Shown here: one piece after another, positions 8,064-17,777 of the stretch
How positions within the stretch are numbered: the stretch's first letter is position 1
Layout: each line of letters opens with the position of its first letter
Source: Rhodoligotrophos appendicifer
GTDB lineage: Bacteria; Pseudomonadota; Alphaproteobacteria; Rhizobiales; Im1
Reading direction: 5' to 3'
Length of the DNA stretch: 64,000 nucleotides
Assembly: GCF_007474605.1 (NCBI RefSeq)
Contig: NZ_VHKL01000008.1
Location: 62,001 to 126,000 of the forward strand
The notes under the pieces: model-generated
Database searches by the model: none
What the model was told of the DNA's origin: nothing
The model's input: the letters and a program-made list of their open reading frames with translations, nothing else
Made by a program: the position numbers and the translations under genes

Positions 8064-8744
8064 TCAAAAGGTGTAGCGGAGCCCGGCGCGAAGGGAATGA
8101 TCATTGAAGTCCCACGGCCCCTCCACCAGGATCTGGCGATACCGGTAGCCCAGATCAAAGCCGAACTGCTCAGTGACACTGATCCCAACACCAGCCATGG
8201 CCGCCCAGGTGAAGCCGCCGTCGGTCTTCATCTGAGCCTCCAGGGGATGGGGGCCTTTGAAGTTCTGGGTTTCGTGGGAAAAGACAGAATAGCCGGCCCC
8301 CATGCCGAGGTAAGGGCTCAGCACGGCGGTGACCGGAACCTCGACATAGGCATTGCCCATGACCGTAATTGGTTGAAAGCTGTAGCGGTTGTAGTGACCC
8401 GTCGACAGTTTCGGCAGATGTTTCCTCTGCATGTTGTAGCCACCGCCATATTCGGCTGTGGCGTCCATTCGGAAGTTACGGTTGACACGATAGCCGACAC
8501 CGCCTCCGAAGATGAAATTGTCGATGTCCGATTCGAGGTTCGGCTTGATCGCCACGTGGGCCCATGACCCACCGAAATCACCGCGGACGTAAAAGCCACT
8601 CTGCACCGGCTCCGATTCTGTGTCCGTCCAAGCGGGCTCCAAAGAGCTTGAGACGGAGCGCGGAGGCAGATCGGCGGCGGCGGCACCCGTGACGGCTGAC
8701 GCAGCGGCAAGGCATGCCGCAAAAAGAGAATTGTGAACTGACAA
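8064..8744 (-). CDS. outer-membrane beta-barrel protein, Omp25/31-like (third of four)
   Basis: 226 residues. Signal peptide ending SAVTGAAAA before DLPPRS, then barrel strands with FYVRGDFGGSWAHV, GGGVGYRVNRNFRMDATAEYGGGY and C-terminal SLRAGLRYTF. It is more divergent than the first two and has longer loops. The start is uncertain: a TTG at 8744 with GGGAG seven bases upstream is preferred; a TTG at 8789 has no site and would add basic residues before the signal. Unlike its three neighbours I find no TTAA-N7-TTAA box upstream. Confidence 0.82.
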   Translation of the reverse strand: MSVHNSLFAACLAAASAVTGAAAADLPPRSVSSSLEPAWTDTESEPVQSGFYVRGDFGGSWAHVAIKPNLESDIDNFIFGGGVGYRVNRNFRMDATAEYGGGYNMQRKHLPKLSTGHYNRYSFQPITVMGNAYVEVPVTAVLSPYLGMGAGYSVFSHETQNFKGPHPLEAQMKTDGGFTWAAMAGVGISVTEQFGFDLGYRYRQILVEGPWDFNDHSLRAGLRYTF

Positions 8745-8844
8745 AATATGGCTCCCGGATCTGCGCCTTTCCGGAAGGAAAGAACGCAAGGCTAATCCGG
8801 GATGCTAAGAGCGGAAACGTGATCGGCTCACGACGTCAATGCGC

Positions 8845-8930
8845 CGGCCTCCAGACCGATTGAGGCCGCATCGAGACGATCGTTCCGGAGCAGCACAATC
8901 CCGACGCGCTCGTTGTCAGGACTGTGCTGC
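8845..8930 (-). other. two tandem stem-loops between barrel genes three and four
   Basis: CGGCCTC (8845-8851) pairs with GAGGCCG (8862-8868), and GCAGCACAATCC (8890-8901) pairs with GGACTGTGCTGC (8919-8930) with one mismatch. They follow the stop of the fourth barrel gene on the minus strand. No T-run follows either, so they may protect the 3' end of the mRNA or act with Rho; their role is not established. Confidence 0.35.
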
Positions 8931-8944
8931 AATTCCTGCTTTGA

Positions 8945-9631
8945 TCAGTTGAAGCTATAGCGCAGACCGATGCGCGCTTCGTGGGAGACCACATTGTCCA
9001 CGTGGAATGGGTCGGGTCCGCCGGACTTTGCATCGCCCAGGTCCAAATAGCGATAGCCGACATCCAAGGCGATGTTTTCGGTGACGTCGAAGACCAGGCC
9101 CGCCTGGACGTTCCAAGCAAACTGAGTGTTCGACCCTGAGCTCGAAAGTGGCGGCCTCTTCACGTCAGAGATGTCGTGGAAGGCCACACCGACACCACCG
9201 CCAATGTAAGGCGTCACGAAATCCGTGAACATATCGAAGTCGACATAGCCATTGGCAAAGATGGTGGCCGTCGAAAGCTCCGCATCGAGACTGTTGTACT
9301 TGTCCTTCAAGCCGGTGCCGAAGTGATAGCCGCCGGTTATATCGGCACGGAACATGGAGGTGAATTGGCAGCCAACGCCACCCTCGATGAAGCCTCCATC
9401 CTTCAGCTTCTCTCCATAAGCCTTGCTCTTGCCGTACTTGCCGTGATTTTTGTAGACATTCGGGCGTTCGTGAAAGCTGCCTCCGCCATCGATCCGGAGA
9501 TAGAGGCAGCTGGCATCAACAACGGGTTCCGGAACCGGTGCGGGGAGCAAGTCGGCGGCCCAAGAAAGACCGGCGCTCGAGACCAACACCACGCCTGCAC
9601 CCAAAACGGCCCCTGTCACCTTACCTAACAT
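8945..9631 (-). CDS. outer-membrane beta-barrel protein, Omp25/31-like (fourth of four)
   Basis: 228 residues. Signal peptide MLGKVTGAVLGAGVVLVSSA...SWA before ADLLPAP; mature barrel with GGFIEGGVGCQFTSMFRADI, NIALDVGYRYLDLGD and C-terminal ARIGLRYSFN, where the final residue is Asn rather than the usual Phe. The start at 9631 is chosen for GAGGGGA upstream. The most divergent member of the cluster, with a Lys-rich insertion near residue 60. An exact CtrA-type box lies about 150 bases upstream at 9782-9796. Confidence 0.86.
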   Translation of the reverse strand: MLGKVTGAVLGAGVVLVSSAGLSWAADLLPAPVPEPVVDASCLYLRIDGGGSFHERPNVYKNHGKYGKSKAYGEKLKDGGFIEGGVGCQFTSMFRADITGGYHFGTGLKDKYNSLDAELSTATIFANGYVDFDMFTDFVTPYIGGGVGVAFHDISDVKRPPLSSSGSNTQFAWNVQAGLVFDVTENIALDVGYRYLDLGDAKSGGPDPFHVDNVVSHEARIGLRYSFN

Positions 9632-9781
9632 ACGCTGTCCCCTCGCTCGCCAGACCCTGATTCGGTTGCATGAGCCCAGCGCGCCAAGGTCCCGCCGTGG
9701 CGCGTAAGCCAACTCGATGCATCGCCAATTGAGCGCCCCCGCTCGATTGATCACTTGTATAAGTTTTATTAACCATAAAGA

Positions 9782-9796
9782 TTAATAATGCCTTAA
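9782..9796 (-). promoter_or_regulatory. CtrA-type binding box (exact TTAA-N7-TTAA)
   Basis: Reads TTAATAATGCCTTAA and is followed by CC as in many CtrA sites; a further TTAACC half site lies at 9769. It is upstream of the fourth barrel gene. Confidence 0.6.
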
Positions 9797-9843
9797 CCAT
9801 GTGCCGGTGGTTTTGAGGGTGCGACGGGTGGGATGCCGCCACG

Positions 9844-9872
9844 AAAAAGGGCCCGGTCGAGTGCCCGGGCCC
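9844..9872 (-). terminator. intrinsic terminator after glmM
   Basis: GC-rich stem GGGCCCGG/CCGGGCCC with a short loop, followed on the minus strand by TTTTT, 29 bases past the glmM stop. Confidence 0.9.
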
Positions 9873-9900
9873 TGCTCAGACTGTCGGTGATTGACTGGAT

Positions 9901-11256
9901 TCAGGCAGCTGCGGCAGTCGCAGCCGTCTGCTTCACGACACTGGTAATCTCATCGACCACGGCGCGCACGATCGTCTCGTCGTCACCCTCCGCCATAACC
10001 CGAATGACGGGTTCCGTCCCCGAGGCGCGAATGACGACGCGGCCGCTGGACCCCAGCCGCTCCGTGCCCGCATCGATCGCGGCCTTTACAACGGAGGCTT
10101 CCAGCGGATTGCCATTGGAGTAACGCACGCTCTTCAGGAGTTGCGGCACCTTCTGGAAGCGAGCGCAGACCTCACTCACGGGACGGCCGCTCGCCACGAC
10201 CACGCCGAGCACTTGAAGGGCCGCGATCAGTCCATCGCCCGTCGTGGTGAAATCATTGAGCACGATGTGTCCCGATTGCTCGCCACCAATGTTAAAGCCG
10301 TCGCGGCGCATGCACTCCACCACATAGCGGTCGCCGACCTTCGTGCGAATGAGATCGAGGCCGATCCCGTTCAGATAGCGCTCGAGGCCAAGATTCGACA
10401 TGACGGTCGCCACTACGCCGGAGCCGCGCAACCTGCCGGCGCTGGACCAGCTCTCGGCGATCAGCGCCAAGACCTGGTCGCCATCGATGATCTGGCCCTT
10501 CTCATCGACGAGGATCACCCGGTCGGCATCGCCATCCAATGCGATTCCGACATCCGCCCGCAGCTCCCTTACCCGTTCGCAAAGCCGCTCGGGTGCTGTC
10601 GAGCCACATTTGTCGTTGACGTTCAAGCCGTCCGGCTCAACCCCGAGGGGAAACACTTCAGCACCCAGCTCCCAGAGGGCAGCGGGCGCGACCTTGTAGG
10701 CTGCACCATTGGCGCAGTCGACAACGACCCGGATCCCCTCGAGGCGGAGATCCTTAGGGAAGGTGCGCTTGGCGAATTCGATGTAGCGCGCCTGAGCATC
10801 CTCGATGCGCTTGGCACGGCCCACCTTGTCGGATGCCGCCTTCTCCCCCACCCCCTCTTCGATCATGCGCTCGATTTCGAGTTCCTGCTCATCCGAGAGC
10901 TTGTAGCCATCGGGTCCGAACAACTTGATGCCGTTGTCGGCGAAGGGGTTGTGGGAGGCGGAGATCATAACGCCGAGATCGGCGCGCAGCGAACGGGTGA
11001 GCATGGCGACGGCCGGGGTGGGCAACGGACCGAACTGGAAGACGTTCATCCCCACAGAGAGGAAGCCTGCGACCAGCGCCGATTCGATCATGTAGCCGGA
11101 CAGCCGAGTGTCCTTGCCGATTACGACCCGGTGGCTGTTCTCGTCGCGGGTAAAGAGACGACCTGCCGCCATGCCGACTTTCAGCGCCGTCTCTGCATCC
11201 ATCGGCCATGCGTTGGCTTGACCTCTTATCCCGTCCGTCCCGAAATATTTGCGCAT
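9901..11256 (-). CDS. glmM: phosphoglucosamine mutase
   Basis: 451 residues, normal for GlmM. It converts glucosamine-6-phosphate to glucosamine-1-phosphate for UDP-GlcNAc, and so feeds peptidoglycan and lipopolysaccharide. Visible motifs: [11 protein letters not shown] at the start, [13 protein letters not shown] with the phosphorylated Ser near residue 100, the metal loop DGDADR, and [14 protein letters not shown] near the C terminus. The start at 11256 fits the family; the open frame upstream to 11295 overlaps folP. It follows folP by 25 bases, and ftsH-folP-glmM is a common rhizobial and enterobacterial order. Confidence 0.97.
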   Translation of the reverse strand: MRKYFGTDGIRGQANAWPMDAETALKVGMAAGRLFTRDENSHRVVIGKDTRLSGYMIESALVAGFLSVGMNVFQFGPLPTPAVAMLTRSLRADLGVMISASHNPFADNGIKLFGPDGYKLSDEQELEIERMIEEGVGEKAASDKVGRAKRIEDAQARYIEFAKRTFPKDLRLEGIRVVVDCANGAAYKVAPAALWELGAEVFPLGVEPDGLNVNDKCGSTAPERLCERVRELRADVGIALDGDADRVILVDEKGQIIDGDQVLALIAESWSSAGRLRGSGVVATVMSNLGLERYLNGIGLDLIRTKVGDRYVVECMRRDGFNIGGEQSGHIVLNDFTTTGDGLIAALQVLGVVVASGRPVSEVCARFQKVPQLLKSVRYSNGNPLEASVVKAAIDAGTERLGSSGRVVIRASGTEPVIRVMAEGDDETIVRAVVDEITSVVKQTAATAAAA

Positions 11257-11281
11257 TCTGCCCCCCGTGCCTGATCCTGTT

Positions 11282-12331
11282 CTATCGCGGGTCATTCAGT
11301 CTAAACCAAACCGCGAGCGCCTGCACCGTTTCGCGCACGTCGTGAACCCGAACCATCTGGATCCCTTGCTGCATCCCCGCCATGGCCGCGGAGACGGAGC
11401 CCGATATACGGTGTCGCGCCTCCTTCTCCCCGGTGATGGTTCCGATGAAGCCTTTGCGCGACGCGCCGAGAAGCAAGGGGACGCCCAAGCCGTGAAAAAG
11501 GCTCAGGCCAGCCATCAGCTGCATATTGTGCAGGTGCGTCTTGCCAAAACCTATACCGGGATCAGCAATAATGGTGCCACGGTTAATGCCGGCCTCTTCG
11601 GCCCGCGCGATATGTCCGGCCAGGCTGTCATAGACATCGAGGAGGACGTGCTCGTAAGTGGGATCGACCTGCATGGTCTCCGGCGGCCCCTGACTGTGCA
11701 TGAGGATCACCGGAACCTGGAGGCGCGCGACCGCATCGGGAGAAGCTGCATCATAAGTGAGGGCGGAGACGTCGTTCACGATGGCTGCACCGGCGCTCAC
11801 AGCCTCGATCATCATGGAGGATTTCCGCGTATCAATCGAGATCGGCACGCCCGTGTCGCGCAGAGCTTCGATCACGGGGATCACCCGCTGCCGCTCCTCA
11901 TCGAGATCCGTGCCCTGCGAAAAGGGCCGGGTCGATTCTCCTCCGATGTCGAGGATGTCGGCGCCGGCCGCGGCGAGAGCCCTGCCCTGCCGAATCGCCT
12001 CGGCACTGTCGGCAAACTCGCCCCCATCGGAGAAACTGTCGGGCGTCACGTTGACGATGCCCATGACAAGCGGCCGCGAAAAATCCAGACCTGCCACAGG
12101 CGCGCGCGGGGCCATAAGGGCCTGCAACCGCTCTTTCAAAATCGCGTCCGACGTTGATGTCAGCCCGCCAATCTCGATGACCTTGTTCTTGGCTTCGTCG
12201 CGCGCCAAGATTTGGGCCAGACTAAAGGCTGCTGGTCCCCCCGCGAGGGGCACCGCCACTCCGCTCGCGATGGCGGCCCGAGCTTCGGCGCCGTGCAGAA
12301 TGCCCATGGGCCTCAGATAGACTTCGGCCAA
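11282..12331 (-). CDS. folP: dihydropteroate synthase with N-terminal extension
   Basis: 349 residues. It condenses dihydropterin pyrophosphate with p-aminobenzoate in folate synthesis. Family motifs are [15 protein letters not shown] near residue 90, [39 protein letters not shown] and [11 protein letters not shown]. Before the first motif there are about 70 residues more than in E. coli FolP, including [17 protein letters not shown]; similar extensions are, from memory, usual in Rhizobiales and their role is unknown. Between ftsH (45-base gap) and glmM. Confidence 0.95.
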   Translation of the reverse strand: MAEVYLRPMGILHGAEARAAIASGVAVPLAGGPAAFSLAQILARDEAKNKVIEIGGLTSTSDAILKERLQALMAPRAPVAGLDFSRPLVMGIVNVTPDSFSDGGEFADSAEAIRQGRALAAAGADILDIGGESTRPFSQGTDLDEERQRVIPVIEALRDTGVPISIDTRKSSMMIEAVSAGAAIVNDVSALTYDAASPDAVARLQVPVILMHSQGPPETMQVDPTYEHVLLDVYDSLAGHIARAEEAGINRGTIIADPGIGFGKTHLHNMQLMAGLSLFHGLGVPLLLGASRKGFIGTITGEKEARHRISGSVSAAMAGMQQGIQMVRVHDVRETVQALAVWFRLNDPR

Positions 12332-12376
12332 TTGCGCCTCCCGAAATATGGAAAGCCGGAGAACAAGTCTCCGGCT

Positions 12377-14320
12377 TCACCTCGTCCGATGTGCAGCGCC
12401 TCCAGCCTGCGGCTGAGGCTTCATATCGCCGGTGGGCGCGTCTCCACGACGGCCGGAGCCGGCGGAGGGGACGGCGGATTTCGGAGGCAAGGGATCCTCC
12501 TTGATGGTGGTGTCTCTTACCGGCGGCCTGCCATTGAGCAGATTTTTGATCTCATCTCCGGACAAGGTCTCGTATTCGAGCAAGCCATTCGCCACGATAT
12601 GCAGCTGATCGATGTTCTTTTCGAGAATGTCCTTCGCCAGCTTGTGGCCTTCATCCACCAGCTTGAAGATCTCCGCATCGACGATCCGCTGGGTCTCCTC
12701 AGACAGGTTCTGCGTGCGGGCAACGGAATGGCCGAGGAACACCTCTTCCTCGTTGTCGCCATAGGCCAAAGGTCCGAGCTTCTCGCTCATTCCATACTGA
12801 GTGACCATGGCACGGGCCATCTGGGTTGCCATCTTGATGTCGGAGGATGCGCCGGACGTGACCTTCTCGTGGCCGAAGATCAGCTCCTCCGCCGCGCGAC
12901 CGCCCATGGCGACGCCCAGATCGGCCTTGAACTTCGCACGCGTCACCGACAGGTGATCCCGCTCGGGAAGACGCATGACCATGCCCAAGGCGCGGCCACG
13001 GGGAATGATGGTCGCCTTGTGGACGGGGTCGGAGGCCGGCAGGTTCATGGCCACGAGCGCGTGACCGCCCTCGTGATAAGCCGTCAGCTTCTTCTCCTCG
13101 TCGCTCATCATCATCGAGCGGCGCTCGGCACCCATGAGCACCTTGTCCTTGGCGTCCTCGAATTCGAGCTGAGTGACCAGCCGCTTGCCGCGACGCGCGG
13201 CCATGAGGGCTGCCTCATTCACCAGATTGGCAAGATCGGCTCCCGAGAAGCCGGGGGTTCCGCGGGCCAGCGTCTTGGCATCCACGTCGGGAGCCAAAGG
13301 CACGTTGCGCATATGAACCTTGATGATCTTCTCACGGCCGACAATGTCAGGACGCGGCACAACGATCTGGCGGTCGAAGCGACCGGGACGCAGCAAAGCG
13401 GGATCCAGCACGTCAGGCCGGTTGGTGGCGGCGACCAGGATCACGCCCTCATTGGCCTCGAAACCATCCATCTCGACCAGGAGCTGGTTCAGGGTCTGCT
13501 CGCGCTCATCATTGCCACCGCCGAGGCCTGCACCACGATGCCGGCCGACGGCATCGATTTCGTCGATGAAGATGATGCAGGGGGCATTCTTCTTCGCCTG
13601 CTCGAACATGTCCCGCACGCGGCTCGCGCCAACGCCCACGAACATTTCGACGAAGTCGGAGCCGGAGATGGTGAAGAAGGGAACATTCGCTTCGCCTGCA
13701 ATCGCGCGGGCCAGCAACGTCTTACCCGTCCCCGGAGGGCCCACCAGCAGCGCACCCTTGGGGATCCGGCCCCCGAGCCGCTGGAACTTGTGCGGGTCCT
13801 TCAGGAACTCGACGATCTCCTCGAGATCCTCCTTCGCCTCGTCAACGCCCGCGACATCGTCAAAGGTGATGCGGCCATGGCGTTCGGTCAGCAGCTTCGC
13901 CTTGGATTTCCCGAAACCCATGGCCTTGCCGCCGCCAGACTGCATCTGGCGCATGAAGAACACCCAGACCGCGATCATCAGCAGGATCGGGAACCAGGAA
14001 ATGAACACGTTCAAAAGGAAACTGTCGTCCGCAGGGGCTTTGACGCTGATGCCGACATTGCGCTCGCGCAATTCCTTGATCAGGTTCGGATCATTGGGAG
14101 CCTGAGTGGAAAAACTGCGACCGTCCGTATAGGTCCCGGTGAGCGTTTCGCCAGCGATCTGGACGTCGCGAACCTTGCCCGCTTCCACGTCGTTGAGCAG
14201 CTGCGAATAGGTGACATCGTTGCTGGAAGCCCGCTGGCCAGGGCTCTGGAAGAGCTGGAACAGAGCGAACAGCAGGAGGGCAATGATGACCCAAACAGCA
14301 AAGTTTCGAAAATTGTTCAC
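12377..14320 (-). CDS. ftsH: ATP-dependent zinc metalloprotease FtsH
   Basis: 647 residues, inner-membrane AAA+ protease that removes misassembled membrane proteins and regulatory proteins. Two N-terminal membrane segments (about residues 5-25 and 103-125) flank a periplasmic domain; then Walker A GPPGTGKT, Walker [12 protein letters not shown], the second region of homology with RPGRFDRQI, and the zinc motif HEGGH near residue 417. The C terminus is a Pro/Gly-rich tail. A CTTGGC-N17-CTATGT promoter lies at 14393-14421. Probably leads the ftsH-folP-glmM transcript. Confidence 0.98.
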   Translation of the reverse strand: MNNFRNFAVWVIIALLLFALFQLFQSPGQRASSNDVTYSQLLNDVEAGKVRDVQIAGETLTGTYTDGRSFSTQAPNDPNLIKELRERNVGISVKAPADDSFLLNVFISWFPILLMIAVWVFFMRQMQSGGGKAMGFGKSKAKLLTERHGRITFDDVAGVDEAKEDLEEIVEFLKDPHKFQRLGGRIPKGALLVGPPGTGKTLLARAIAGEANVPFFTISGSDFVEMFVGVGASRVRDMFEQAKKNAPCIIFIDEIDAVGRHRGAGLGGGNDEREQTLNQLLVEMDGFEANEGVILVAATNRPDVLDPALLRPGRFDRQIVVPRPDIVGREKIIKVHMRNVPLAPDVDAKTLARGTPGFSGADLANLVNEAALMAARRGKRLVTQLEFEDAKDKVLMGAERRSMMMSDEEKKLTAYHEGGHALVAMNLPASDPVHKATIIPRGRALGMVMRLPERDHLSVTRAKFKADLGVAMGGRAAEELIFGHEKVTSGASSDIKMATQMARAMVTQYGMSEKLGPLAYGDNEEEVFLGHSVARTQNLSEETQRIVDAEIFKLVDEGHKLAKDILEKNIDQLHIVANGLLEYETLSGDEIKNLLNGRPPVRDTTIKEDPLPPKSAVPSAGSGRRGDAPTGDMKPQPQAGGAAHRTR

Positions 14321-14392
14321 GGATACCCTCGTAAGGTCGGTCCGACTCCACAGGCATGCGCGCTCGCGCGCCTATCGGCCCGGCTCGTCATA

Positions 14393-14421
14393 ACATAGGA
14401 ACAGGGGCTGACTTTGCCAAG
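14393..14421 (-). promoter_or_regulatory. probable housekeeping promoter of ftsH
   Basis: On the minus strand CTTGGC, 17 bases, CTATGT, close to the alphaproteobacterial sigma-70 consensus CTTGAC-N17-CTATAT. The -10 is about 73 bases before the ftsH ATG. Confidence 0.5.
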
Positions 14422-14460
14422 CGCAACAATTCTGGCCCGTCACGACTTCGTCCAAGCCTT

Positions 14461-15813
14461 TTACAAAACCTCACCGGTGAGCCGGCTCACGCACCGGGCG
14501 GTTTGTAAAAGTTCAGTTCTGAGAAGGGTCAGGGTAAGTGAAAAATCCGTGCTTTCCCAGGACAAATAGGGGACCGCGGCGATTTTGCCCCGACACCAGA
14601 CCGCCGGCAGGGTGCGCGCGATTTCGGCCGGGAAAGGGATTGTTCGTCCCAATGCGCGACGAAGATCCACCCAGCCTGCCGGTCCCACAGGACCAATCAT
14701 AGCCTCCGGGACATGTTGCCCTTCCACCCGGAAGCGCCCGTCCCAGACGCGGTCATGGACGATGGGCACCAAGGCTTGATCCATGCGCGCCCATTCGCGC
14801 GCCACGAAAAGATGCCCGCGCCGGGTCATGAGGCGGCAGCCGGCAAGGGTGGTTGCGATCTCCACGCCGCCACGGAGCTGATCCGCCACCGCCATCACCG
14901 CATCATGGCGCGGCGGATGATCCAGCCCTCCCACGACACGGAGGGCCTTTTCGAGGACTCTCCGGATGATTTCGCGTGGCGCAACGGCCAGTTTTTCGGG
15001 CTCGATCACGACAAAGCCACCGGCGTGCAGACTACAGGAGGCCGCGATGATGCCGGCAGCCACTTCCTCCAAAGCGGCGGACGCCTCGGCCATGCGTCGC
15101 GCGGTTCTGGCAATCGCCGCCGTCGTCACTCCGGCGGACTCGATACAAGGCAAAAGCCGGCGCATGCGCACGCGCTCATATTTCGGGTCATCATTGCTGG
15201 GATCCAAAGCTGCCACCAGCTTGGTTCCTTGCAGGACTCGGCCGAGCCCCGCCCGGGAGACATCAAGAAGGGGGCGCAAGATGACGACGGCGCCGCGGTT
15301 CGTGGATGCTGCCATGCCGGCAAGACCATCGACGCCGCTGCCATGGGCGAGGCGCATGAGGATCGTTTCGGCCTGATCGTCGCGGGTGTGCGCCACCAGC
15401 AGATGGCTGGCGCCGTTTTGCCCACACCAGTCCAGCATCAGCTGATAGCGCGCCGCTCTGGCGGCCTCCTGCACTCCGCCCCCAGCCCGGCGTCCTTCCC
15501 ATCGTAGAGTGACATGCGCAAGCCCCCGCCCCTCCACTTGCCTCTTGACGGACGAGGCTTCGGCAGCCGATTCGGGCCTCAGCCCGTGGTCCACGGTCAG
15601 GACCGTCAGCCGGGGTGCTGTGTCATCCCTGTGAGAACGCCAGGCATCGACCAGCGCCAGCATGGCGAGGCTGTCGGGACCTCCGGACACTGCGAGGGCA
15701 ATATGCGATGTGCCCGCCAGCTCAGCGAAGCGACGCTCCACCCCTCCAAGGAGGTCGGCCGCCTCAGGCGCAGCCAGCCTTCTTGCTTTCTTGAGTGGCG
15801 CGGCGGATCGCAT
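14461..15813 (-). CDS. tilS: tRNA(Ile)-lysidine synthase
   Basis: 450 residues from the ATG chosen. It adds lysine to C34 of the tRNA-Ile with CAU anticodon so that it reads AUA. The PP-loop SGGPDSLAML is near residue 40, followed by LTVDHGLRPES and VAHTRDDQAETILMRLAHGSG. The start is uncertain: the ATG at 15813 overlaps the end of cpoB by 50 bases, while a GTG at 15741 lies after the cpoB stop and matches the length of shorter homologues but has GGAGGG touching it. It is the last gene of the tol-pal-cpoB-tilS run and is separated from ftsH by 140 bases. Confidence 0.9.
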   Translation of the reverse strand: MRSAAPLKKARRLAAPEAADLLGGVERRFAELAGTSHIALAVSGGPDSLAMLALVDAWRSHRDDTAPRLTVLTVDHGLRPESAAEASSVKRQVEGRGLAHVTLRWEGRRAGGGVQEAARAARYQLMLDWCGQNGASHLLVAHTRDDQAETILMRLAHGSGVDGLAGMAASTNRGAVVILRPLLDVSRAGLGRVLQGTKLVAALDPSNDDPKYERVRMRRLLPCIESAGVTTAAIARTARRMAEASAALEEVAAGIIAASCSLHAGGFVVIEPEKLAVAPREIIRRVLEKALRVVGGLDHPPRHDAVMAVADQLRGGVEIATTLAGCRLMTRRGHLFVAREWARMDQALVPIVHDRVWDGRFRVEGQHVPEAMIGPVGPAGWVDLRRALGRTIPFPAEIARTLPAVWCRGKIAAVPYLSWESTDFSLTLTLLRTELLQTARCVSRLTGEVL

Positions 15814-16948
15814 CCTTGGAGCTCGGGAAGGCGCGGCTGACTTGATCGAAGGCCGCACAGGCCTGCTCCTTCTGGCCAAGCTTGTTCAAGGTCATGGCGA
15901 GCTTGAGCAGGCTATCCGGGGCCTTGCGGCCCTTCTTGTAGCTTTGATACCCCTTCAGAAACTCACCCGCAGCCTGCTTAAAATCACCCTGCGCATAATA
16001 CGTCTCGCCCAACCAATACTGAGCATTCCCCGCCAGGGGATTCTTACCATACTGGGTCAGGAACGTCCTGAAGCCCTGCTCGGCCGCAGCATAATCCTTG
16101 CCTGCATAGCTGGCATAGGCGGTTTCATAGAGCTGGTCCGGTCCCCCACCGGACGTCGTGAGCGCGGCAACCGCCGTGCCTCCAGCCGATCCGCCCGTTC
16201 CCTGCTGCGCCGGTGCGGCGGCAATCGGCGGGGCCAGACCGTTGTCGTTGAGTTCCGAACTTTCCACCGTTTCAGGCACGAGGCTAGCCGACGCGCCGTC
16301 CTGACCATTATAGGCCGGTGCCGCCGACCCGTAATTCCCCTGAACCGTGCCGTAGCTCTTCTGCAGGCCAGTGGTCAGCGAAACGGGCCCACCGCCAGCG
16401 GTTCCCGATGCTCCCGCCTCAGTGGCGTCGGCCGGTATCGTGCCCAGCACCTGGGGTCCCGATGCGCCTCTCGCGGCACCATTCGACCCGGGTGCAGCGT
16501 AAGCGCGGCTAGGATCGAGGCTGGGGTCCTGAACCACCGAGGATGCAAGCTGCTCGAGGCCTCCCTCGGCGCCATAGGACGGGACCGCCTGGGACAATGA
16601 CTGCCCGGCGGCACCGCCGCCCTGAATCGAGGCCACACGAGAATTGCCCGTTTCACTGCGACTGCCGGAGCGACCCTTGCCCTGCTCCAGTTGCTGGAGC
16701 CGGTAGTTGGAGTCGTCCTGGAGACGACGCATCTGCTCTTCCAATGTCTGAAGACGGTAGCCGGTCTCCTGCATCTGGCCGACAAGCTGACGCATCTGCT
16801 CCTGCAGCTGGTTCATCTGCATGCCAAGCTGAGCAGCCGTGCTGGGATCGTAGGATTGAGCCTGGGCCGCAGCGCCCGGCAGCAGCCACGCCGCTGCGAT
16901 CACCGCCGCGAAAATTGGCCCGCGGACGCCTAGATGCCGAGCTGTCAC
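15764..16948 (-). CDS. cpoB: cell division coordinator CpoB (YbgF), tol-pal associated
   Basis: 394 residues, periplasmic. Signal peptide (basic start, IFAAVIAAAWLLPGAAAQA), then an N-terminal coiled coil rich in Gln/Leu (MQMNQLQEQMRQLVGQM), a long Gly/Ser/Ala/Pro linker of roughly 170 residues, and a C-terminal TPR domain (YASYAGKDYAAAEQGFRTF, AQYWLGETYYAQGDFKQAA). CpoB links the Tol machine with septal peptidoglycan synthesis. The linker is much longer than in E. coli. The GTG start at 16948 has AGGAG six bases upstream; the frame reaches 17008 without a site. Confidence 0.92.
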   Translation of the reverse strand: MTARHLGVRGPIFAAVIAAAWLLPGAAAQAQSYDPSTAAQLGMQMNQLQEQMRQLVGQMQETGYRLQTLEEQMRRLQDDSNYRLQQLEQGKGRSGSRSETGNSRVASIQGGGAAGQSLSQAVPSYGAEGGLEQLASSVVQDPSLDPSRAYAAPGSNGAARGASGPQVLGTIPADATEAGASGTAGGGPVSLTTGLQKSYGTVQGNYGSAAPAYNGQDGASASLVPETVESSELNDNGLAPPIAAAPAQQGTGGSAGGTAVAALTTSGGGPDQLYETAYASYAGKDYAAAEQGFRTFLTQYGKNPLAGNAQYWLGETYYAQGDFKQAAGEFLKGYQSYKKGRKAPDSLLKLAMTLNKLGQKEQACAAFDQVSRAFPSSKDAIRRATQESKKAGCA

Positions 16949-17034
16949 ACTGTTCTCCTGACGATGTCCGTATCGCCGCAGACTACCCTGCGGCGCGTGG
17001 ATCCACAACCATCGGAGCCTTAGTGTCTTTCAAG

Positions 17035-17074
17035 GACAAAATAAGGCAGGCGGACAAGAACCTGTCCGCCTGCC
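17035..17074 (-). terminator. intrinsic terminator after pal
   Basis: Perfect 12-pair stem GGCAGGCGGACA/TGTCCGCCTGCC with a six-base loop, followed on the minus strand by TTATTTTG. It lies between pal and cpoB, so cpoB-tilS probably has its own promoter or depends on readthrough. Confidence 0.8.
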
Positions 17075-17120
17075 TAAACTTCACTCAGACTTGAAGATCG
17101 TCTGCGCCCGTGGGACCGCC

Positions 17121-17618
17121 TCAGCCGGAGACGGCCCCCGACATTATGACGGTCACAGCACGACGATTCTGTGCCCAGCAGGATTCGGCATCGCAGAGGG
17201 CGACCGGCCGTTCCTTGCCGTATGAGATGGTCGAGACCCGGTTAGGAGCTATGCCCTGGGCGAGCAGGAACTGCTTCGCATTGGCCGCACGGCGGGCAGA
17301 GAGGGCAAGATTGTACTCGCGCGTGCCGCGTTCGTCGGCATGGCCCTCAACCTGGACCGTCACGCCTGGATATTGCTTGAGCCATTGGGCCTGGCGGCGG
17401 AGCGTGTCCATATTCTCCGCGCTCAGCTGGGTCACGTCGTTGGGGAAGAAGATGCGATCGCCCACGTTCAGGGTGAAATCCCGCTCGGATCCTGGAACCG
17501 CCTGCTCCATGCCACCGGCAGAAGGGTTCGCCGGATTGTTCTTGTTAGAACACGCCGCTACGGCCAGCAATCCAAGGCACACAACTGCAGCTTTTGAGGC
17601 TGCGATCCAACGCATCAT
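17121..17618 (-). CDS. pal: peptidoglycan-associated lipoprotein Pal
   Basis: 165 residues. Lipobox LAVAAC gives lipidated Cys near residue 23; the mature protein has a short linker and an OmpA-like peptidoglycan-binding domain with VEGHADERGTREYNLALSARRA and the C-terminal NRRAVTVI. Pal ties the outer membrane to peptidoglycan and works with TolB during constriction. Two Cys (ALCDAESCW) near residue 140 may form a disulphide, as in many alphaproteobacterial Pal proteins. A strong terminator follows. Confidence 0.96.
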   Translation of the reverse strand: MMRWIAASKAAVVCLGLLAVAACSNKNNPANPSAGGMEQAVPGSERDFTLNVGDRIFFPNDVTQLSAENMDTLRRQAQWLKQYPGVTVQVEGHADERGTREYNLALSARRAANAKQFLLAQGIAPNRVSTISYGKERPVALCDAESCWAQNRRAVTVIMSGAVSG

Positions 17619-17777
17619 ATCTCAATTCCCACCTGTATAAGCACACACACCCGTGGCGAGCACCCGCCCATCCCGCTTCGTCCAGCGGACAGCATGTCCG
17701 CTCTCAAGATCCGCAGCGGCCATTCACTGCGGTCGCCTGCGTCAGCCTCGGGGAATATGGTTAATACTTCCCCGCGC

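Noticed and set aside
12212-14398. 728-codon plus-strand frame
   Set aside because: It is the mirror of ftsH in a GC-rich genome; His/Arg/Gly-rich with no recognisable domain.
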